A stretch of 64,000 nt of DNA from Sorex araneus (GCF_027595985.1 NC_073305.1:111382535-111446534), one strand, 5' to 3'; positions 11,239 through 23,329 are shown, counted from the first letter of the stretch. Made by a program: numbers and translations. The notes: generated by a model not told the origin, from the letters alone.

Positions 11239-13167
11239 TGTGTGTTGGGGGGAGAGTTGAAGGTGAGGGAGGGTGCCAGGGATCAAACCCCATATAAGAC
11301 ATGTCTTTATTACTTGAACAGTATCCCTGACCCCGACTTATACATTATTCAAAGTTCACTGGAAGTGACTGCTAGAAATACCAAGCTGTTATGTACCCTT
11401 CCATGAAATGGGAACATTTAAGGATAATTATATACATGTTAAACTGCTATCATATCAGTAACATGAACCGCCAACCTAACAAATTCCTAAGGGAACAACC
11501 TAGGGAATTACAGATGTTTTTCCTCTATAAAACAGAGGAGGGAGGGTTCTGTTTTTCCAGAACCATGTTACCTAAAGGGATGGAAATTGAATGGTGGAAA
11601 AATTTATAAAATAAAGGTAATATTTTATAGCTTCATTAGGATGGTAGTTTCATCCATATATTAAAACACATTGATTCTTAGCTCTATTAATTTCAGTATG
11701 AAAATTTTATCCAATGATAAAATGAATAGAAACTAAATTGAAGCAAATCTAGGATCATAGCTTTTCTTACAATGGTTCTTCCATATATGTAAACAAAATT
11801 TCAAACTTTAAAAAAAGCTTCTTCCATTATCAGTCAACACAAGGAAACATGATTGAGGGTTACAAGAGCTCAACAAGTTGTCTTCTTACTCTAAAGGAAA
11901 AACTCAGACTTTTGAGAGAAATTCTTTGTCTGATACTACCCAAGTGATCACTGTCATAGAGAGCGGAAATAAAAGTCTTCAGCCAGCTATATTGAAAAGC
12001 TTCCAAATTTACTGAGCATGGAATTATAGGTGATTTTTGATAACTTGGAGGTCAGTATGTAAGACTAGATTTCCCACCATTTGTAAATTGAGTCCATACT
12101 CCACTGGCTACGAGCACTTAGTTATAAACTGTATCCTGATAAGAAGTAGAATTTATTTCTGAGATCACACACATAATAAACAGACCTAGTTTTTGTTATA
12201 GATTTGAAAACATCCTCAAAGATGACATTTTTCTTTAACATGTAGTCAGTGGCACGTATCAATCAATAGCTCACATTTGAATATTTTAAATTACACAAAT
12301 TGCAACCCTGGAGTCAATGCATGGAGAAAGTTCTCATGCAACATGCGTGAGTGACTATCTGTCAGTCTAGAAAGGATAGAGACTGAAGTATCAGATTGGA
12401 TAACAGGTTATTATTTATTCATGTTCATTCACTTGTGGGATGATCTGAGTCATTTCATTCATTCACTGATTTATTACCACTGAATTACTATTTTGTTTCA
12501 TGTTAAATGATAAAATTAGGATGCAGAGTTTGATTCCAACTCCTCTCATTACCTGGTTGTGTGACTCAAGTGGGAAAAACAATTGCCCCTTACCCGGGCT
12601 TTAGCATTTGTGAGATGGCTATAACAATTCTTGCTCTTAGTGATGGCATTGATCAATTTTGAGAATACGGTGGAATAAAGGGATATAATTCTGTTTTGAC
12701 AGATGTGAAACTTGAGCCCCCAGTCAGATAATATTGTTGTTCAGGCAGTCCTGCTGTAGATCAGTGATTCTAAACTTGAGCATGAGCAAGGATGCTTGAG
12801 GTGTTTATGAAACTAAAGGTTGTAGGCCCCTGTCTTTGGTGATTTGCAAGCTGCATGTTTTAGGAAGCAATTCAAATGATTCTAATGCAGATATTCAAGA
12901 AAACACCTTAGAAACACTGGGATTTGATATAGATAATGGGAATTCCTCAGAATGACTAAGGGGCTTGCATTTTTACTTTTATTTATGTATACTCAGAAAC
13001 CATATTCCTCTGTTCTGGTGTTTATCTGTCTGCTATGATCAGGGTCTTGCACTCAAAAGTGCTCAGTGGAAATATGCCAGCCTGTCCTACATGCCGAAAG
13101 CCATGATTGTGCAGGGGAAGGAGTTTGAAGATAAGCAGGGTTTAACTTTTCCACTTTTTCCCCCTAG

Positions 13168-13558
13168 CAATGCAGAGTCTTCTGAGAAGAGATTCCGGAT
13201 GAACAGCTTTGTGTCAGACTTCGGAAAACCACTGGAGCCAGATAAGTTGTTTTCTCGCCAGGGTACTGAGGAGTCCAGGTCTCTCTTTCACTGCTACATC
13301 AATGAAGTGGAACACTTGGATAGGGCCAAGACTGGTCACCAGACCACATCCCTTGACACCAGTGTGCAGCTCCAGGAAGCCATTGGAAGCATTGGGAGAG
13401 CAGAAGAGGAACTGAACAGGCTCATGAAGTTTGACATCCCCAACTTCGTGAACACAGACCAAAACTCCTTTGGGGAGGATGATCTTCTGATTTCAGAACC
13501 ACCTATAGTTCTAGAAAATAAGCCAGTTGTCCAGACTTCACACAAAGATCTGGTTTAA
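13168..13558 (+). CDS. MRAP2: MRAP2 last coding exon (C-terminal cytosolic domain)
   Basis: This exon encodes the long C-terminal tail of MRAP2. The acceptor is a strong pyrimidine tract ending CCCCCTAG. The first base completes the Asp codon begun by the exon at 8058-8157, and 129 residues follow up to TAA at 13556-13558. Recognisable stretches are NAESSEKRFRMNSFVSDFG, RSLFHCYINEVEHLDRAK, LNRLMKFDIPNFVNTDQN and GEDDLLISEPPIVLE. The length fits a 205-residue protein exactly (76 + 129). The frame is intact with no disabling change. The open frame runs upstream to 12965, but that part is intron. The tail is cytosolic or exofacial depending on dimer orientation (known for the family). Certain as to gene; the splice site is inferred from phase. 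Confidence 0.97.
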
Positions 13559-14705
13559 GAAATAGGATCTCTAAAGTATCATGCTAGTAACTAGCAAGGA
13601 ATCTCCATTTTCTAAAATTGTGTGTGCATCTGTGTGGGAATAAGAAACAGAAAGACCTACATAGATGGGTAAAGAGATTAACCAATTTCCCTTACCCAAA
13701 ATGTTGTTTATGAAGCTGAGTTTATGGCTTTAAACACATTTGGGGCTTTTTTCAAGGTAGTGTGTTTATACTGTCTCATTGTCCTTGTTAAAAAGGTGGC
13801 CACTTAGTGTTCTTAAACGACGGTCACTGCATGGTGTTATAATCTGGCTCTGACACCACCTTTAGCAAGCTCCTTGGTGTCTTTGGGCTGCTACATCTAT
13901 AACTGTAGAATGAGGAATCTAAAGTCTACCATCCACCATCCATCCTAGCTCCAATATTTTGTGAATTTATGACTTAGTATCCTGACAGGGCTGGGGCATG
14001 AATAAAGCTATGAACTAGGCACAGCCTTATAGCTCCTCTTACAGAACTCCTAAATGGCCATACCTTCCCCTCTACCCATAACAGCTCAGCCTTCACTAAG
14101 GGCCCAAGTAGCTACCAGAATGTCAGGAGAGTCATTTGTCATGGTGGTCAGTTTTTCTGTTACCTGAATATCTCTTCTGAGGACCCCCACCCATTTATGT
14201 CCAAATCTGGGGACAGCCCTGCCTGTTGCCCTAGAATGAGTCCTGATCCATGATAGATAGTATAACACTTCTCAGGAAGAGCTAAGAAAGTTGTCAGCTG
14301 ACCTGGAAAAATACCTTCAGTGTATCTCTATGTTGGCATATTTGTGTATGATCAAATTGTTGTGCTATTGACTACCAAACAAAAAATTGCTTTTTGGCAA
14401 TCTGTCTATGTGGTAGATATGTAAGCAATGGTCACCTTGTTGTGTAGTTTTTACCTGAGCTATGTAATGAGTTGTAGAGACTCCACTAGTAGATATTTGT
14501 GAACAGGGGATGGTAGTGGACAGAAACAAACTTACGAATGAATTAAACTGGCACATTCTAATTGGGCAGAACGTGATTGTGGTTGTGTACACACAGGAGG
14601 TTGCATGCATGGCCACCTGATAATTTCTGGGTGGCATTTTCATTGTGAACTTTTTCACCACATGTTTTGCTTAAGCTAAAAAAATAAATGCCTTTGATTG
14701 CACAG
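13559..14705 (+). other. MRAP2: MRAP2 3' untranslated region (inferred extent)
   Basis: About 1.1 kb of non-repetitive sequence follows the MRAP2 stop codon. It holds two AATAAA signals, at 14001-14006 and 14683-14688. The second sits about 20 bases before a plausible cleavage point and just before old L1 sequence begins, so I take it as the main end. There is no transcript evidence; the extent is inferred. Confidence 0.6.
14683..14688 (+). terminator. Candidate MRAP2 polyadenylation signal
   Basis: AATAAA lies about 1.12 kb after the MRAP2 stop in unique sequence. An alternative AATAAA at 14001-14006 would give a UTR of about 0.45 kb. Confidence 0.5.
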
Positions 14706-14859
14706 AAATTTTCTATGGTCCTTTATTTTCATACATCTATCTTTCCCCCTTCCAACACTCCAGCAGCTTTTTCCTTTTCACCTTTAAAAAATATATTCTG
14801 TTTCTACCAAAAACTCTTTTCCCATCATGTCATGAGTAAAATAATACTCTTTTAAGACT

Positions 14860-16370
14860 CTAATACTATTGGAAAACTGGATAGCCACATGAAATATTAA
14901 AATTAATCCCCTATCTCTCACCATATACAAAAGTAAATTCAAGTACAAGAGTAATTTGAAAAGGTTAACTTTCAAAAGTAATTTCAAAAATTTTGAAAGA
15001 AATTCATTAGACCTAAATTCATAAAATGCACCAAGGAAAACAGGCATAATCCTCCATAATATTGACTTCTAAGGTGTTTTTGATTATTAGATTCCGCTGG
15101 CAAATGTAAGCAAAAATGGACAAATGGAACTCCATTAAACTAAAAATGTGTATGAACAGTGAGAGAAACAATCACTAAAATTAAAAGATATCTTACCAAA
15201 TGGGAGAAACTACTCATATGCCAAACACTTAATAAAGAGCCAGTATTCAGGATACATAAAGCACTCATAAAACTCACTGAGAAGGGAAAAGAACTTTCAA
15301 AAAATGGGAAGAGTTGCTGAACACACTTCTCAAAGTCGTAAAGATGACAAATGGGCAAGACAAAAAGGTGTTTGTCATTACTGATTGTCAGGGAAATAAA
15401 AATTAATGACATATCACCTCATAACAGTGAGAAAAAACCTGAGAGATAGCACAGAATCTTACATGTGGCTGACCTTAATTCAATGCCACCATATCTCAAT
15501 GTTCTCTGAGCCTTGCCAGATGCAGCTCTAGAGATTCCTGCGCACCCCTGGGTATGGTTTTGGAAGTCTCCACATGCTGCTAGGGTGACCCTGGGTAATC
15601 CCTGGTACTACTGGCTCTGAGAAGCACCATATTTGGGGGCTCCAGCATTGAAATACTGGCTAGATTGGCTGAGAGTTGCAGGGAGGAGCCTCTGATCCTC
15701 ATAACCAGTTGGGAAACCCATAAGTAAACTTAAAAAAAATTTAAAGTGCTGAAACAACCATTGCTGGCAGGGATGTGGTGAAAAAAGGCATACTTATTTA
15801 TTGTTGGTGGATTGGCATCTAGTTTCATCTCTAAAGAAGTCTAGAGGCTTCTTTAAAAAATTAAAAATAGAACTACCCAGCAATTTCACTCTTCAGCAGT
15901 CTATTTCAAAGAACACAAACTATTCATTTGAAAAGATATGTAAGCTAATATTCATTGCTGTACTATTTACAATAGCCAAGATCTGGAAATCATTCAAATA
16001 AGAGATAAGAGATACGTGGGTGACAAAGTTATAGACAGTGGAATATTGTACAGTTATAAAATCATGCATGTTGCTACAACTGGGATGGACCTGGAAGATG
16101 TCATGCTATGTGAAGTAAGTCAGAAGAAGAAAAACAAATACTGGATGATATCATTTATATATGATATATAAAGAAACAAAGAAAAGGGAGGGAAAATTGT
16201 TGGGGGGTGAAGAAGGGGTGTTTAGGAATGGTGTGAAACAGGATAACCTAAGGACAGTGGTGGTGGGGCTTTGGTACTTTGGTGGAGGTGGCAGAGGCAT
16301 GATATCTCAGTATACCAAGAACATAAACATTGGCACCACTAAAACCATACTATTTAAATAATTTTTAAAA
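14860..16370 (+). mobile_element. Old L1 fragment (ORF2 3' part and 3' UTR), many stops
   Basis: Fragments of the L1 ORF2 C-terminal region are readable in sense, such as the segment around 15095-15260 (AAATGGACAAATGGAACTCC, then a run like the conserved NLYS/TGYQ-type end region). The pattern GGTATACTTATTTATTGTTGGTGG is followed by the usual end, CATGTTGCTACAACTGGGATGG (16069 onward). A diverged insert at about 15440-15690 may be an old SINE. No open frame remains. Confidence 0.65.
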
Positions 16371-16567
16371 GACTAATTCTAAAATAGAATAAAAAATAAA
16401 ATACGTAGTGTCACTAAATCTAAAGCAATTTTACAAATAAATACTCTTTAATGGGTACATTCATGGAAAAAAGCAAGATAATAAAAATGTTGATTTTATT
16501 CAAGTCTATTATTTAATTCACTTAACCAAATATTATAATTTTTAATATTGAACCTATTTAAGTGTTA

Positions 16568-16710
16568 TTTATTTTTTGTATCACACTCAGTGATGCTTGG
16601 GACTTACTCCCAGCTCTGTGTTCAAGGAACCATATGTTGTGCTGAGGATTGAACTGGGGACGGCAAGTGTGGAAGGCAAGTGCCTTAAACCTTTTACTAT
16701 CTCTCCAATT
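16568..16710 (-). repeat. Old reverse SINE
   Basis: GTATCACACTCAGTGATGC to TACTATCTCTCCAATTG in reverse. Confidence 0.7.
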
Positions 16711-16929
16711 GTGTCTTATATTATTTAGAAGTAGATTTATTAATCAAAAGATTGAAGAGTACCTAGAAGTTGGAGAAATATCCATTAATTATGCCCTCAT
16801 TTTCATGAGCTAAATATCATGAATAAAGAAAAGTTTGCGACTTTATCCCTCTTGTAAGCTAACAAGGTGGCCCACACTGATTCTGAATCTAAGACAAAGA
16901 ATTTCATTATAGCACAGGAGTAGGGCGTA

Positions 16930-17830
16930 CTTTATGTGAGGTTGGTTCCTGAATTCATTTCCTTTTGCTATTAAAGTGGCCTAAAGCAATACAAATTTAT
17001 TCTCCTTTAGTTCTAAAGGTAGAGGTCCCAAATAACTCTCAGGAGGCTAGCATTAAGAGCATCATCAAGGCTCAAAAATATCTGGAGACTCTTGCCTTTT
17101 CCAATTTCCAGAAATTTCATGTACTCTTCGCTTATGGCTACATGTTACTGCACCCTCTGTTCAGTGTCTGATCACTCTATATCCCTCTTACAAGGGACCC
17201 TGTGATTATATTGTAATACCAAAATAATATCTTATTTCACCCTCTCACCTTAATCGCATTTTTAAAGTCACATAAGGTTAACACTCTGTACAGCTTTTGG
17301 GAAATAGACTATAACTGTATTTGGGGGTATTAGCTTACCACAATTTACAGCCCAAAGACTCATGTCTCTTTAATTGGCAAAAGATATACACCTCAGCCCA
17401 ATAATGTCCACCAAGATCTTAATAATTACAGCATTAACTCAAAGTTCAACTTATAGTCTAAATTTTATGACCCAAAAGTCCCAAATATTATCATCTTAAT
17501 CATCTAAGTCAGGTATGGTTGAGAGTCTGGGCACAGTTAATCCTGGGGAAAATTCTTAATCTGTAAACTTATGAAACCAGGAAAAAGTATTATTGTTCTC
17601 TCCCCAAACAAAATCTCTCGCAAATAAAATGGAGAGACAAGTATAGAAATACCATTTATAAACATTCTGGTTCACAATGAGGGAACTGAATTTAAAAAAA
17701 AATAAAAGGATTTATCAGTCCTAACCAATTATAAAATTTAACTGAGCAAACTCCATTAGCTTGCAAGGTCTGGAAATAATCCTCCTTGGTTGGTGGCTCT
17801 GTCCTCTGAGCCTTTCACTCACCTTTTCCT
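16930..17830 (+). repeat. Ancient placental LTR-like repeat (MLT2/ERVL-like by memory)
   Basis: The run from TTCCTTTTGCTATTAAAGTG through ATACAAATTTATTCTCCTTT and AAGGGACCCTGTGATTATAT, then GGTATGGTTGAGAGTCTGGG and CTGGAAATAATCCTCCTTGG, resembles an old interspersed repeat shared by placental mammals, which I connect with ERVL-type LTRs. It is heavily mutated with no coding capacity. The family name is uncertain. Confidence 0.5.
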
Positions 17831-18883
17831 TCTTCCTTTGTCTTTCCAGGTACACTGCTTGGTACAAGCAGTGTACTCACCTATTTCCTTTATGTTTTTG
17901 TCCTGTTCTTACCCCTGAGAGCAATACTTCCCAACCAATATGCCTTCTTGGATATTCCAAGAAGGTAGATATCATAAATTGGAGGGAGGGGGAGACACAG
18001 AATGAGCCTGGGGGCCATAGAGGGGAGTGTGATGTGAAGACAGAAGTGACCCAGAAAATAAAACGGAGCACACAAAAGAGAGAACAAACGAAACACAGAG
18101 AACCAGGATGCACAGAAAAGCGTTGTGCTTCCTTCAAATGGACTACATGTATGCATCAGAAAATGCTCCTTTCACTTTCTCCTCTCTCATCTGCTTCCTT
18201 CCCCTTCTGCTTCCACTTTCTCCCTTCCAACTTCCACTTCCTTCCACTTCTGCTTTCCACAGCTCTTGCCAGCCAGCCTAGCATCCTGTTGGTCAGGTGC
18301 AAAATGCACAGCTGCTCAATATTACGGTCTGGAGTGCCACTTTTTTTAGCAAGTATTTCTTTTTTTAAAAATTTATTTATTTTTAATTATAGTTAAAATA
18401 ATTAACTATATTTTAGTTAATTATTTTACTAAGGGTACAGTTACAGATTTATACACTTTTGTGCTTATGCTTCCCTCATACAAAGTCGGGACCCCATCCC
18501 TTCACCAGTGCCCATTCTCCACCACCAGTAAACCCAACATCCCTCCCACCCTCCCCAATCCCATCTCCCCCCACCCCACCCTGCCACTGTGGCAGGGTAT
18601 CCCCTTCTGTTATCTCTCTCTAATTAGCTCTTGTGGTTTGCAATAAAGGTGTTGAGTGGCCGCTGTGCTCAGTCTCTAGCCCTCATTCAGCCCGCAACTC
18701 CCTTCCCCCGCATGGCCTTCAACTACATTATAGTTGGTGATCCCTTCTCTGAGTTGCCCTTTCCCCAGAATGTGAGGTCAGTCTCCAAGCCATGGAGTCA
18801 ACCTCCTGGTACTTATTTCTACGATTCTTGGGTGTTAGTCTCCCACTCTGTTATTCTATATGCCATAGATGAGTGTAATCTTT

Positions 18884-19443
18884 CTATGTCTGTCTCTCTC
18901 TTTCACTTAGCATGAAACTTTTCATGCTGATCCACTTGAATACAAAATTCATGACCTCCTTTTTTCTAACAGCTGCATAGTATTCCATTGTATAGATGTA
19001 CCAAAGTTTCCTCAACCAGTCATCCATTCTATGGCATTCGGGTTTTTTCCAGATTCTGGCTATGGTAAACAGTGCTGCGATGAACATATAAGTGCAAATG
19101 TCATTTCGACTATACTTTTTGGCTTTTCTGGGATATATTCCCAGCAGTGGTATTGCTGGGTCAAATGGGAGCTCAACCTCTAGTTTTTTGAGAATCGTCC
19201 ATATTGTTTTCCAGAAGGGCTGAACCAGTCGGCATTCCCACCAGCAGTGTAGAAGGGTCCCTTTCTCCTCACATCCTCTCCAACAGCGGTTGCTTTTGTT
19301 CTTTTGGCTGTGTGCTAGTCTCTGTGGTGTGAGGTGGTATCTGGTGGTTGTTTTGATCTGCATCTCTCTGATGATTAGTCATGTAGAGCACTTTTTCATG
19401 TGCCTTTTGGCCATTCCTATTTCTTCCTTGGTAAAGTTTCTGT
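18884..19443 (-). pseudogene. L1 ORF2 C-terminal part in a shifted frame
   Basis: An open frame at 19363-18884 carries the Cys-rich end of ORF2 ([20 protein letters not shown], then [16 protein letters not shown] and [16 protein letters not shown]). It belongs to the same protein as 19444-21022 but is separated from it by the frameshift and a stop. Confidence 0.88.
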
Positions 19444-21022
19444 TCATTTCTTCACCCCATTTTTTGATGGGGTTGGATGTTTTCTTCTGTAGAGTTCAAC
19501 CAGTGCTTTATATACCATTAATATCAACCCCTTATCTGATGGGTATTGTGTAAATATCCTTTCCCATTCTGTGGATAGTCTTTGTATTCTGGTCACTGTA
19601 TCTTTTGCAGTGCAGAAGCTTTTTAGTTTAATGTAGTCCCATTTGTTGATCTCTGTTTTTACTAGATTGCTTAGTTCCGTGTCTCCTTTGAAGATACCTT
19701 TATCTTCAATATCGTGGAGGGTTTTGCCGACCTTGTCTTCAATGTACCTTATGGTTTGTGGTCGAATGTTGAGGTCTTTAATCCATTTTGATCTGACTTT
19801 TGTGCATGGTGTCAGGTCAAGGTCTAAGCCCATTTTTTTGCATGTGGTTGTCCAGTTGTGCCAGCACCATTTGTTGAAGAGACTTTCCTTGCTCCACTTC
19901 ACATCTCTTGCTCCCTTATCGAAGATTAGATGATCATACATTTGGGGTTGTGTGTAGGGATATTCCACCCTGTTCCATTGGTCTGTGGCTCTGCCTTTGT
20001 TCCAGTACCATGCTGTTTTAATTGTTACTGCTTTGTAGTAAAGTTTGAGGTTGGGGAGGGTGATGCCTCCCATCGTCTTTTTCCCAAGAATTGTTTTAGC
20101 TCTCCGTGGGCGTTTGTTGTTCCATATGAATTTTAGGATTGCTTGATCCATTTCTTTGAAGAATGTCATGGGTATACTTATAGGGATCGTGTTGAATCTG
20201 TATAATGCTTTGGGGAGTATTGCCATTTTGACAACATTGATTCTCCCTATCCACGAGCAGGGTATATGTTTCCATTTCCTCATGTCCTCTTTTATTTCAT
20301 GGAGTAGTGTTTTATAGTTTTCTTTGAAAAGGTCTTTTACTTCCTTGGTTAAGCTGATTCCGAGGTACTTGATTTTCTGGGGTACGATTGTGAATGGGAT
20401 TGCTTTTTTCATGTCCCTTTCCTCTGCCTCATTGTTTGTGTATAGGAAGGCCATGGATTTTTGGGTATTGATTTTGTAGCCTGCAACGTTACTGTATAAG
20501 TCTATTGTTTCTAAGAGTTTCTTAGTAGAGGCTTTAGGCTTCTCTAGATATAGTATCATATCGTCTGCAAATAGTGAGAGTTTGAATTCTTCCTTTCCTA
20601 TCTGGATGCCCTTAATCTCTTTTTCTTGTCTAATATCTATCGCAAGTACTTCCAGTACTATATTGAAGAGAAGTGGTGAGAGCGGGCATCCTTGTCTTGT
20701 ACCTGATCTTAGAGGAAAGGCCCTTAGTTTTTCCCCGTTGAGGATAATGCTTGCTGTAGGCTTGTGGTAGATGGCTTCGACTATCTTGAGGAAAGTTCCT
20801 CCAAACCCCATTTTGGTGAGGGTTTTCATCATGAAAGGATGTTGGACCTTGTCAAATGCTTTCTCTGCATCTACTGATATGATCATATGGTTTTTATCTT
20901 TACTTTTGTTGATATGATGGATTATTTTGATTGATTTCCGAATGTTAAACCATCCTTGCATCCCCGGAATGAATCCCACTTGGTCATGACGTATGATCTT
21001 TTTCATGAGTTGTTGGATCCTA
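19444..21022 (-). pseudogene. L1 ORF2 reverse transcriptase, truncated, one frameshift near its end
   Basis: About 526 codons of L1 ORF2 are open in one frame, starting at [20 protein letters not shown]. The reverse-transcriptase core is present: [40 protein letters not shown], and the catalytic FADD at about 20571-20560. The first residues of the open frame (21060-21023) come from flanking DNA, not L1. Near 19480 a missing base shifts the frame, so translation ends at 19444 while the C-terminal domain continues in another frame. The N-terminal endonuclease is absent through 5' truncation, so the copy cannot move itself. Confidence 0.9.
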
Positions 21023-21041
21023 TTTTTAGCAAGTATTTCTT

Positions 21042-21620
21042 CAAAGGTATGCTTCAGCATGCACTAGTTCTTTTTGTAACCTACAGGTATTTTTAGGGTT
21101 GTTATCACCATTCCTTTTATGCTTCTTGTGTTCAGTTGTTATTCATCCTGAGATTGGGATCAGACATAATTTTTCATTTGTCTTTGTTTACATGTTCTAA
21201 TATTGTTTAATTTCTGAAAAGTGATCTTATTTGTGGTTGCAAACATAAGTAAAATTAGCATCTGCATCATATTAAATATATCTAAATTATATATATTTGC
21301 TATTATATAAGTTATTATATATTTATATATTATACATGATATATATCCATGGTACCTCTGCAAAATAGAAACATCAGCAATGTTTAGTCAAAAACCTTGG
21401 CTACATATTTATTTCACCATGGCAAGACTCCATGAAACCTATATCTTTTGTATGCATGACTACACTTTTCGACGAGACTATGCTTCAATCTATGATGCAA
21501 AAGCATTTGGAAAAGTTTCATAAAGACAAGGCTGAACCACTAGAATATTTTTGATCTTTTCAAGTTAAGCTCAAAACTAGACCTATGTTAAAGGTAATGT
21601 CTATTCAGAAATCAGTTTTA
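21042..21620. other. Unique AT-rich spacer
   Basis: No gene or known repeat is seen. An AT-rich stretch of alternating TA runs lies at about 21275-21345. Confidence 0.5.
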
Positions 21621-21624
21621 CTTG

Positions 21625-21785
21625 GGGCTGGAGAAATAGTAGCAAGTTGGCACTAGCTGTGCATACAGCTGACCTGGGCTCAGTCCCCAGCACCACATAT
21701 GGTCCTCCACCAGGAATGATCCCTGATGCAGAGCCAGGGGTCAGCCCTAGATACTTCTGGGTATGGTCCGAAATCCAAACCAAAT
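21625..21785 (+). repeat. Old SINE
   Basis: GGGGCTGGAGAAATAGTAGC, then ACCACATATGGTCCTCCACC and a diverged tail. Confidence 0.75.
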
Positions 21786-21837
21786 TAAACAGACAAAATA
21801 TTAAAAAAGAGAAATTGGTTTTGATCATTTGTTCTAT

Positions 21838-22010
21838 TTTTTGTTTCATTTTGGGGCCACACCCACCAGTGATTAGGACTTACTCCTGTTAAAAGATCAT
21901 TCCTGGCATGCTTGGAGAAAAACATTTTTTCTGAACAGTGCCCGAAATCAAACCCAGGTCAGCCATTTGCAAGGCAAGCACCTCAATATCTGTATTACCT
22001 CTCCAGATAG
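21838..22010 (-). repeat. Old reverse SINE
   Basis: TTTTGGGGCCACACCCACC to TACCTCTCCAG in reverse. Another very diverged reverse copy may follow at about 22030-22245. Confidence 0.65.
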
Positions 22011-22285
22011 AATCAGTTTTATTTATTTTACTGGTTTTCTCAGGTGGTGCTTAGGAGGTCTGGGGCCCACACCATTGACTCTTAGCCTACTGGGCAAGCA
22101 GTTTAATTAGGAGGACTTGCCATGCTGCTTGGGCCCTGCAGGGCCAGGGCTTACAAGGGCCATCCTAGCAGAGCTGGGTCCCCATGACTGCTCCTGCTGA
22201 TGCTTGGGAGAGACAATGTGGCACCAGGGGTTGAACCGTTGGTCCCCGAAACTATATTTTGTGTCCCTCCACAATGAGTTTCAGA

Positions 22286-22542
22286 CTAGAGCGGTAGCAC
22301 AGTGGGTAGGGCGTTTGCCTTGCATGCAGCTGACCCGGGTTCGATTCCTCCGTCCCTCTCAGATAGCCCGGCAAGCTACCGAGAGCATCTCGCCTGCCCA
22401 GCAGAGCCTCACAAGCTCCCTGTGGCCTATTTAATAGGCCAAAAACAGTAACAAATCTCACAATGGAGACATTACTGGTGCCCACGAGCACATCGATGAA
22501 CAATGGGATGACAGATGACAGACAGATAGTGCCCCAATGAGT
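22286..22542 (+). repeat. Second SINE type: shared tRNA head, different body
   Basis: The head is the same as in the common SINE (AGAGCGGTAGCACAGTGGG, B box GGGTTCGATTCC). After the B box the body differs (CTCCGTCCCTCTCAGATAGC, then CCAAAAACAGTAACAA and GAGACATTACTGGTGCCC). The same body recurs at 51888-52118, and in reverse at 62936-63180 and, in part, at 23330-23476. Confidence 0.88.
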
Positions 22543-22547
22543 TTTAA

Positions 22548-23325
22548 ATGAAAAAAGGCTTAATTGCATCTTCTGAGTTATCCAAACTTATAGCCAATGA
22601 AGGAAAAGCACACATTATAAGGGAATCTTGCATTTTGCTGGCAATGTCTGCTGTTATTCCAACTGTCATGAAATGATCAACTCCATTACTTAAAGTTCAT
22701 CAGTGTCTAGGTATGCTGAAAAATTGGCAGATGTTGAAAACTAATTTGGCTCTCAGTTGAAAGTTAGTAAGTTTGCTTTGCAAATTGATGAATTGTGTTT
22801 TCCAGAAAACAGCATGATTGATGGCTTAATTTAGATACTTGTACAATGACAAATTGAAAGAGGCACTTTATGAGAAAAGATATTGTGCTTCAGAATATCT
22901 AGCCTATGCTACTGATGGTGCTGCTTCTGTGATAAGTAAATACCTTGAATTTTCTGCGTGCTTAAAAATGATTTTTCCAAAAGTATTCTTTCTATATTCA
23001 CTGCATAGTTCACTGAGAACAACCCCCAGTTTCAAAACTGTCAGCATATTTGCATGGGTCCCTACAGACTCATAAAATAAAAGCATAAAAATACACTAAA
23101 TCAAATGCACTTTAAGACCTTCTATTTGGACAGTTTGTGAGCACAATAGCAAAGATTGCACACAGAAGTTTGTTGGCAGTCCAAAAGCCTTCGTCACGTT
23201 GTTGCTTTGTGCGACTCCTTTGTGAACAGAGCAAGGAATTGGGAGAAAAGTTGGCCTTTGTTAAATGGCCTATATTTCATCAGTGGATGTCGTCACATTT
23301 TCATTCTGCTTATATTTTTGTTGCT
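22548..23325 (+). pseudogene. Decayed hAT-type transposase-like gene (SCAND3/ZBED-like)
   Basis: Three separated readings resemble the core of domesticated or Charlie/Buster-type hAT transposases. From 22557, SSELSKLIANEGKAHIIRES recalls the EVSLLIAKxGKxHTIGE segment. Near 22769-22797, KFALQIDE recalls the FSxQxDES catalytic segment. From about 22895, SEYLAYATDGAASVIS recalls the CTDGAPAM catalytic segment. They are in order with roughly the expected spacing but are broken by stops (TGA after 22557-22679, TAA and TAG within 22800-22860) and frame changes. An L1-processed gene copy and an old DNA transposon are both possible. No terminal inverted repeats were identified. The assignment is by motif memory only. 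Confidence 0.5.
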
Positions 23326-23329
23326 GTTG

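Larger units (their letters stand above)
8158..13167 (+). other. MRAP2: MRAP2 last intron
   Basis: This 5.0-kb intron joins the transmembrane exon to the last exon (donor GTAAGT, acceptor CCCCCTAG). It holds a SINE, an L1 3' end in reverse and a TC microsatellite. About 10350-11190 and 11340-13160 look unique, with nothing recognisable. Confidence 0.9.
18343..21041 (-). mobile_element. 5'-truncated L1 with 19-bp target-site duplication
   Basis: This minus-strand L1 of about 2.66 kb (element 18362-21022) is bounded by the direct repeat TTTTTAGCAAGTATTTCTT at 18343-18361 and 21023-21041. The A-rich 3' end is at the low-coordinate side, reading on the plus strand as a T-rich run and then a C-rich 3' UTR (18480-18600). 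The 5' end stops inside ORF2. The perfect duplication shows a target-primed insertion that is relatively recent compared with its neighbours. Confidence 0.93.

Noticed and set aside
12965-13167. Upstream extension of the MRAP2 last-exon frame with a start codon
   Set aside because: A strong acceptor at 13167/13168 and phase agreement with the transmembrane exon show that this is intron.
17761-18396. 211-codon open frame on the plus strand
   Set aside because: It runs from an ancient LTR-like repeat through low-complexity sequence into the L1 target site and poly-T. No domain or splice context.
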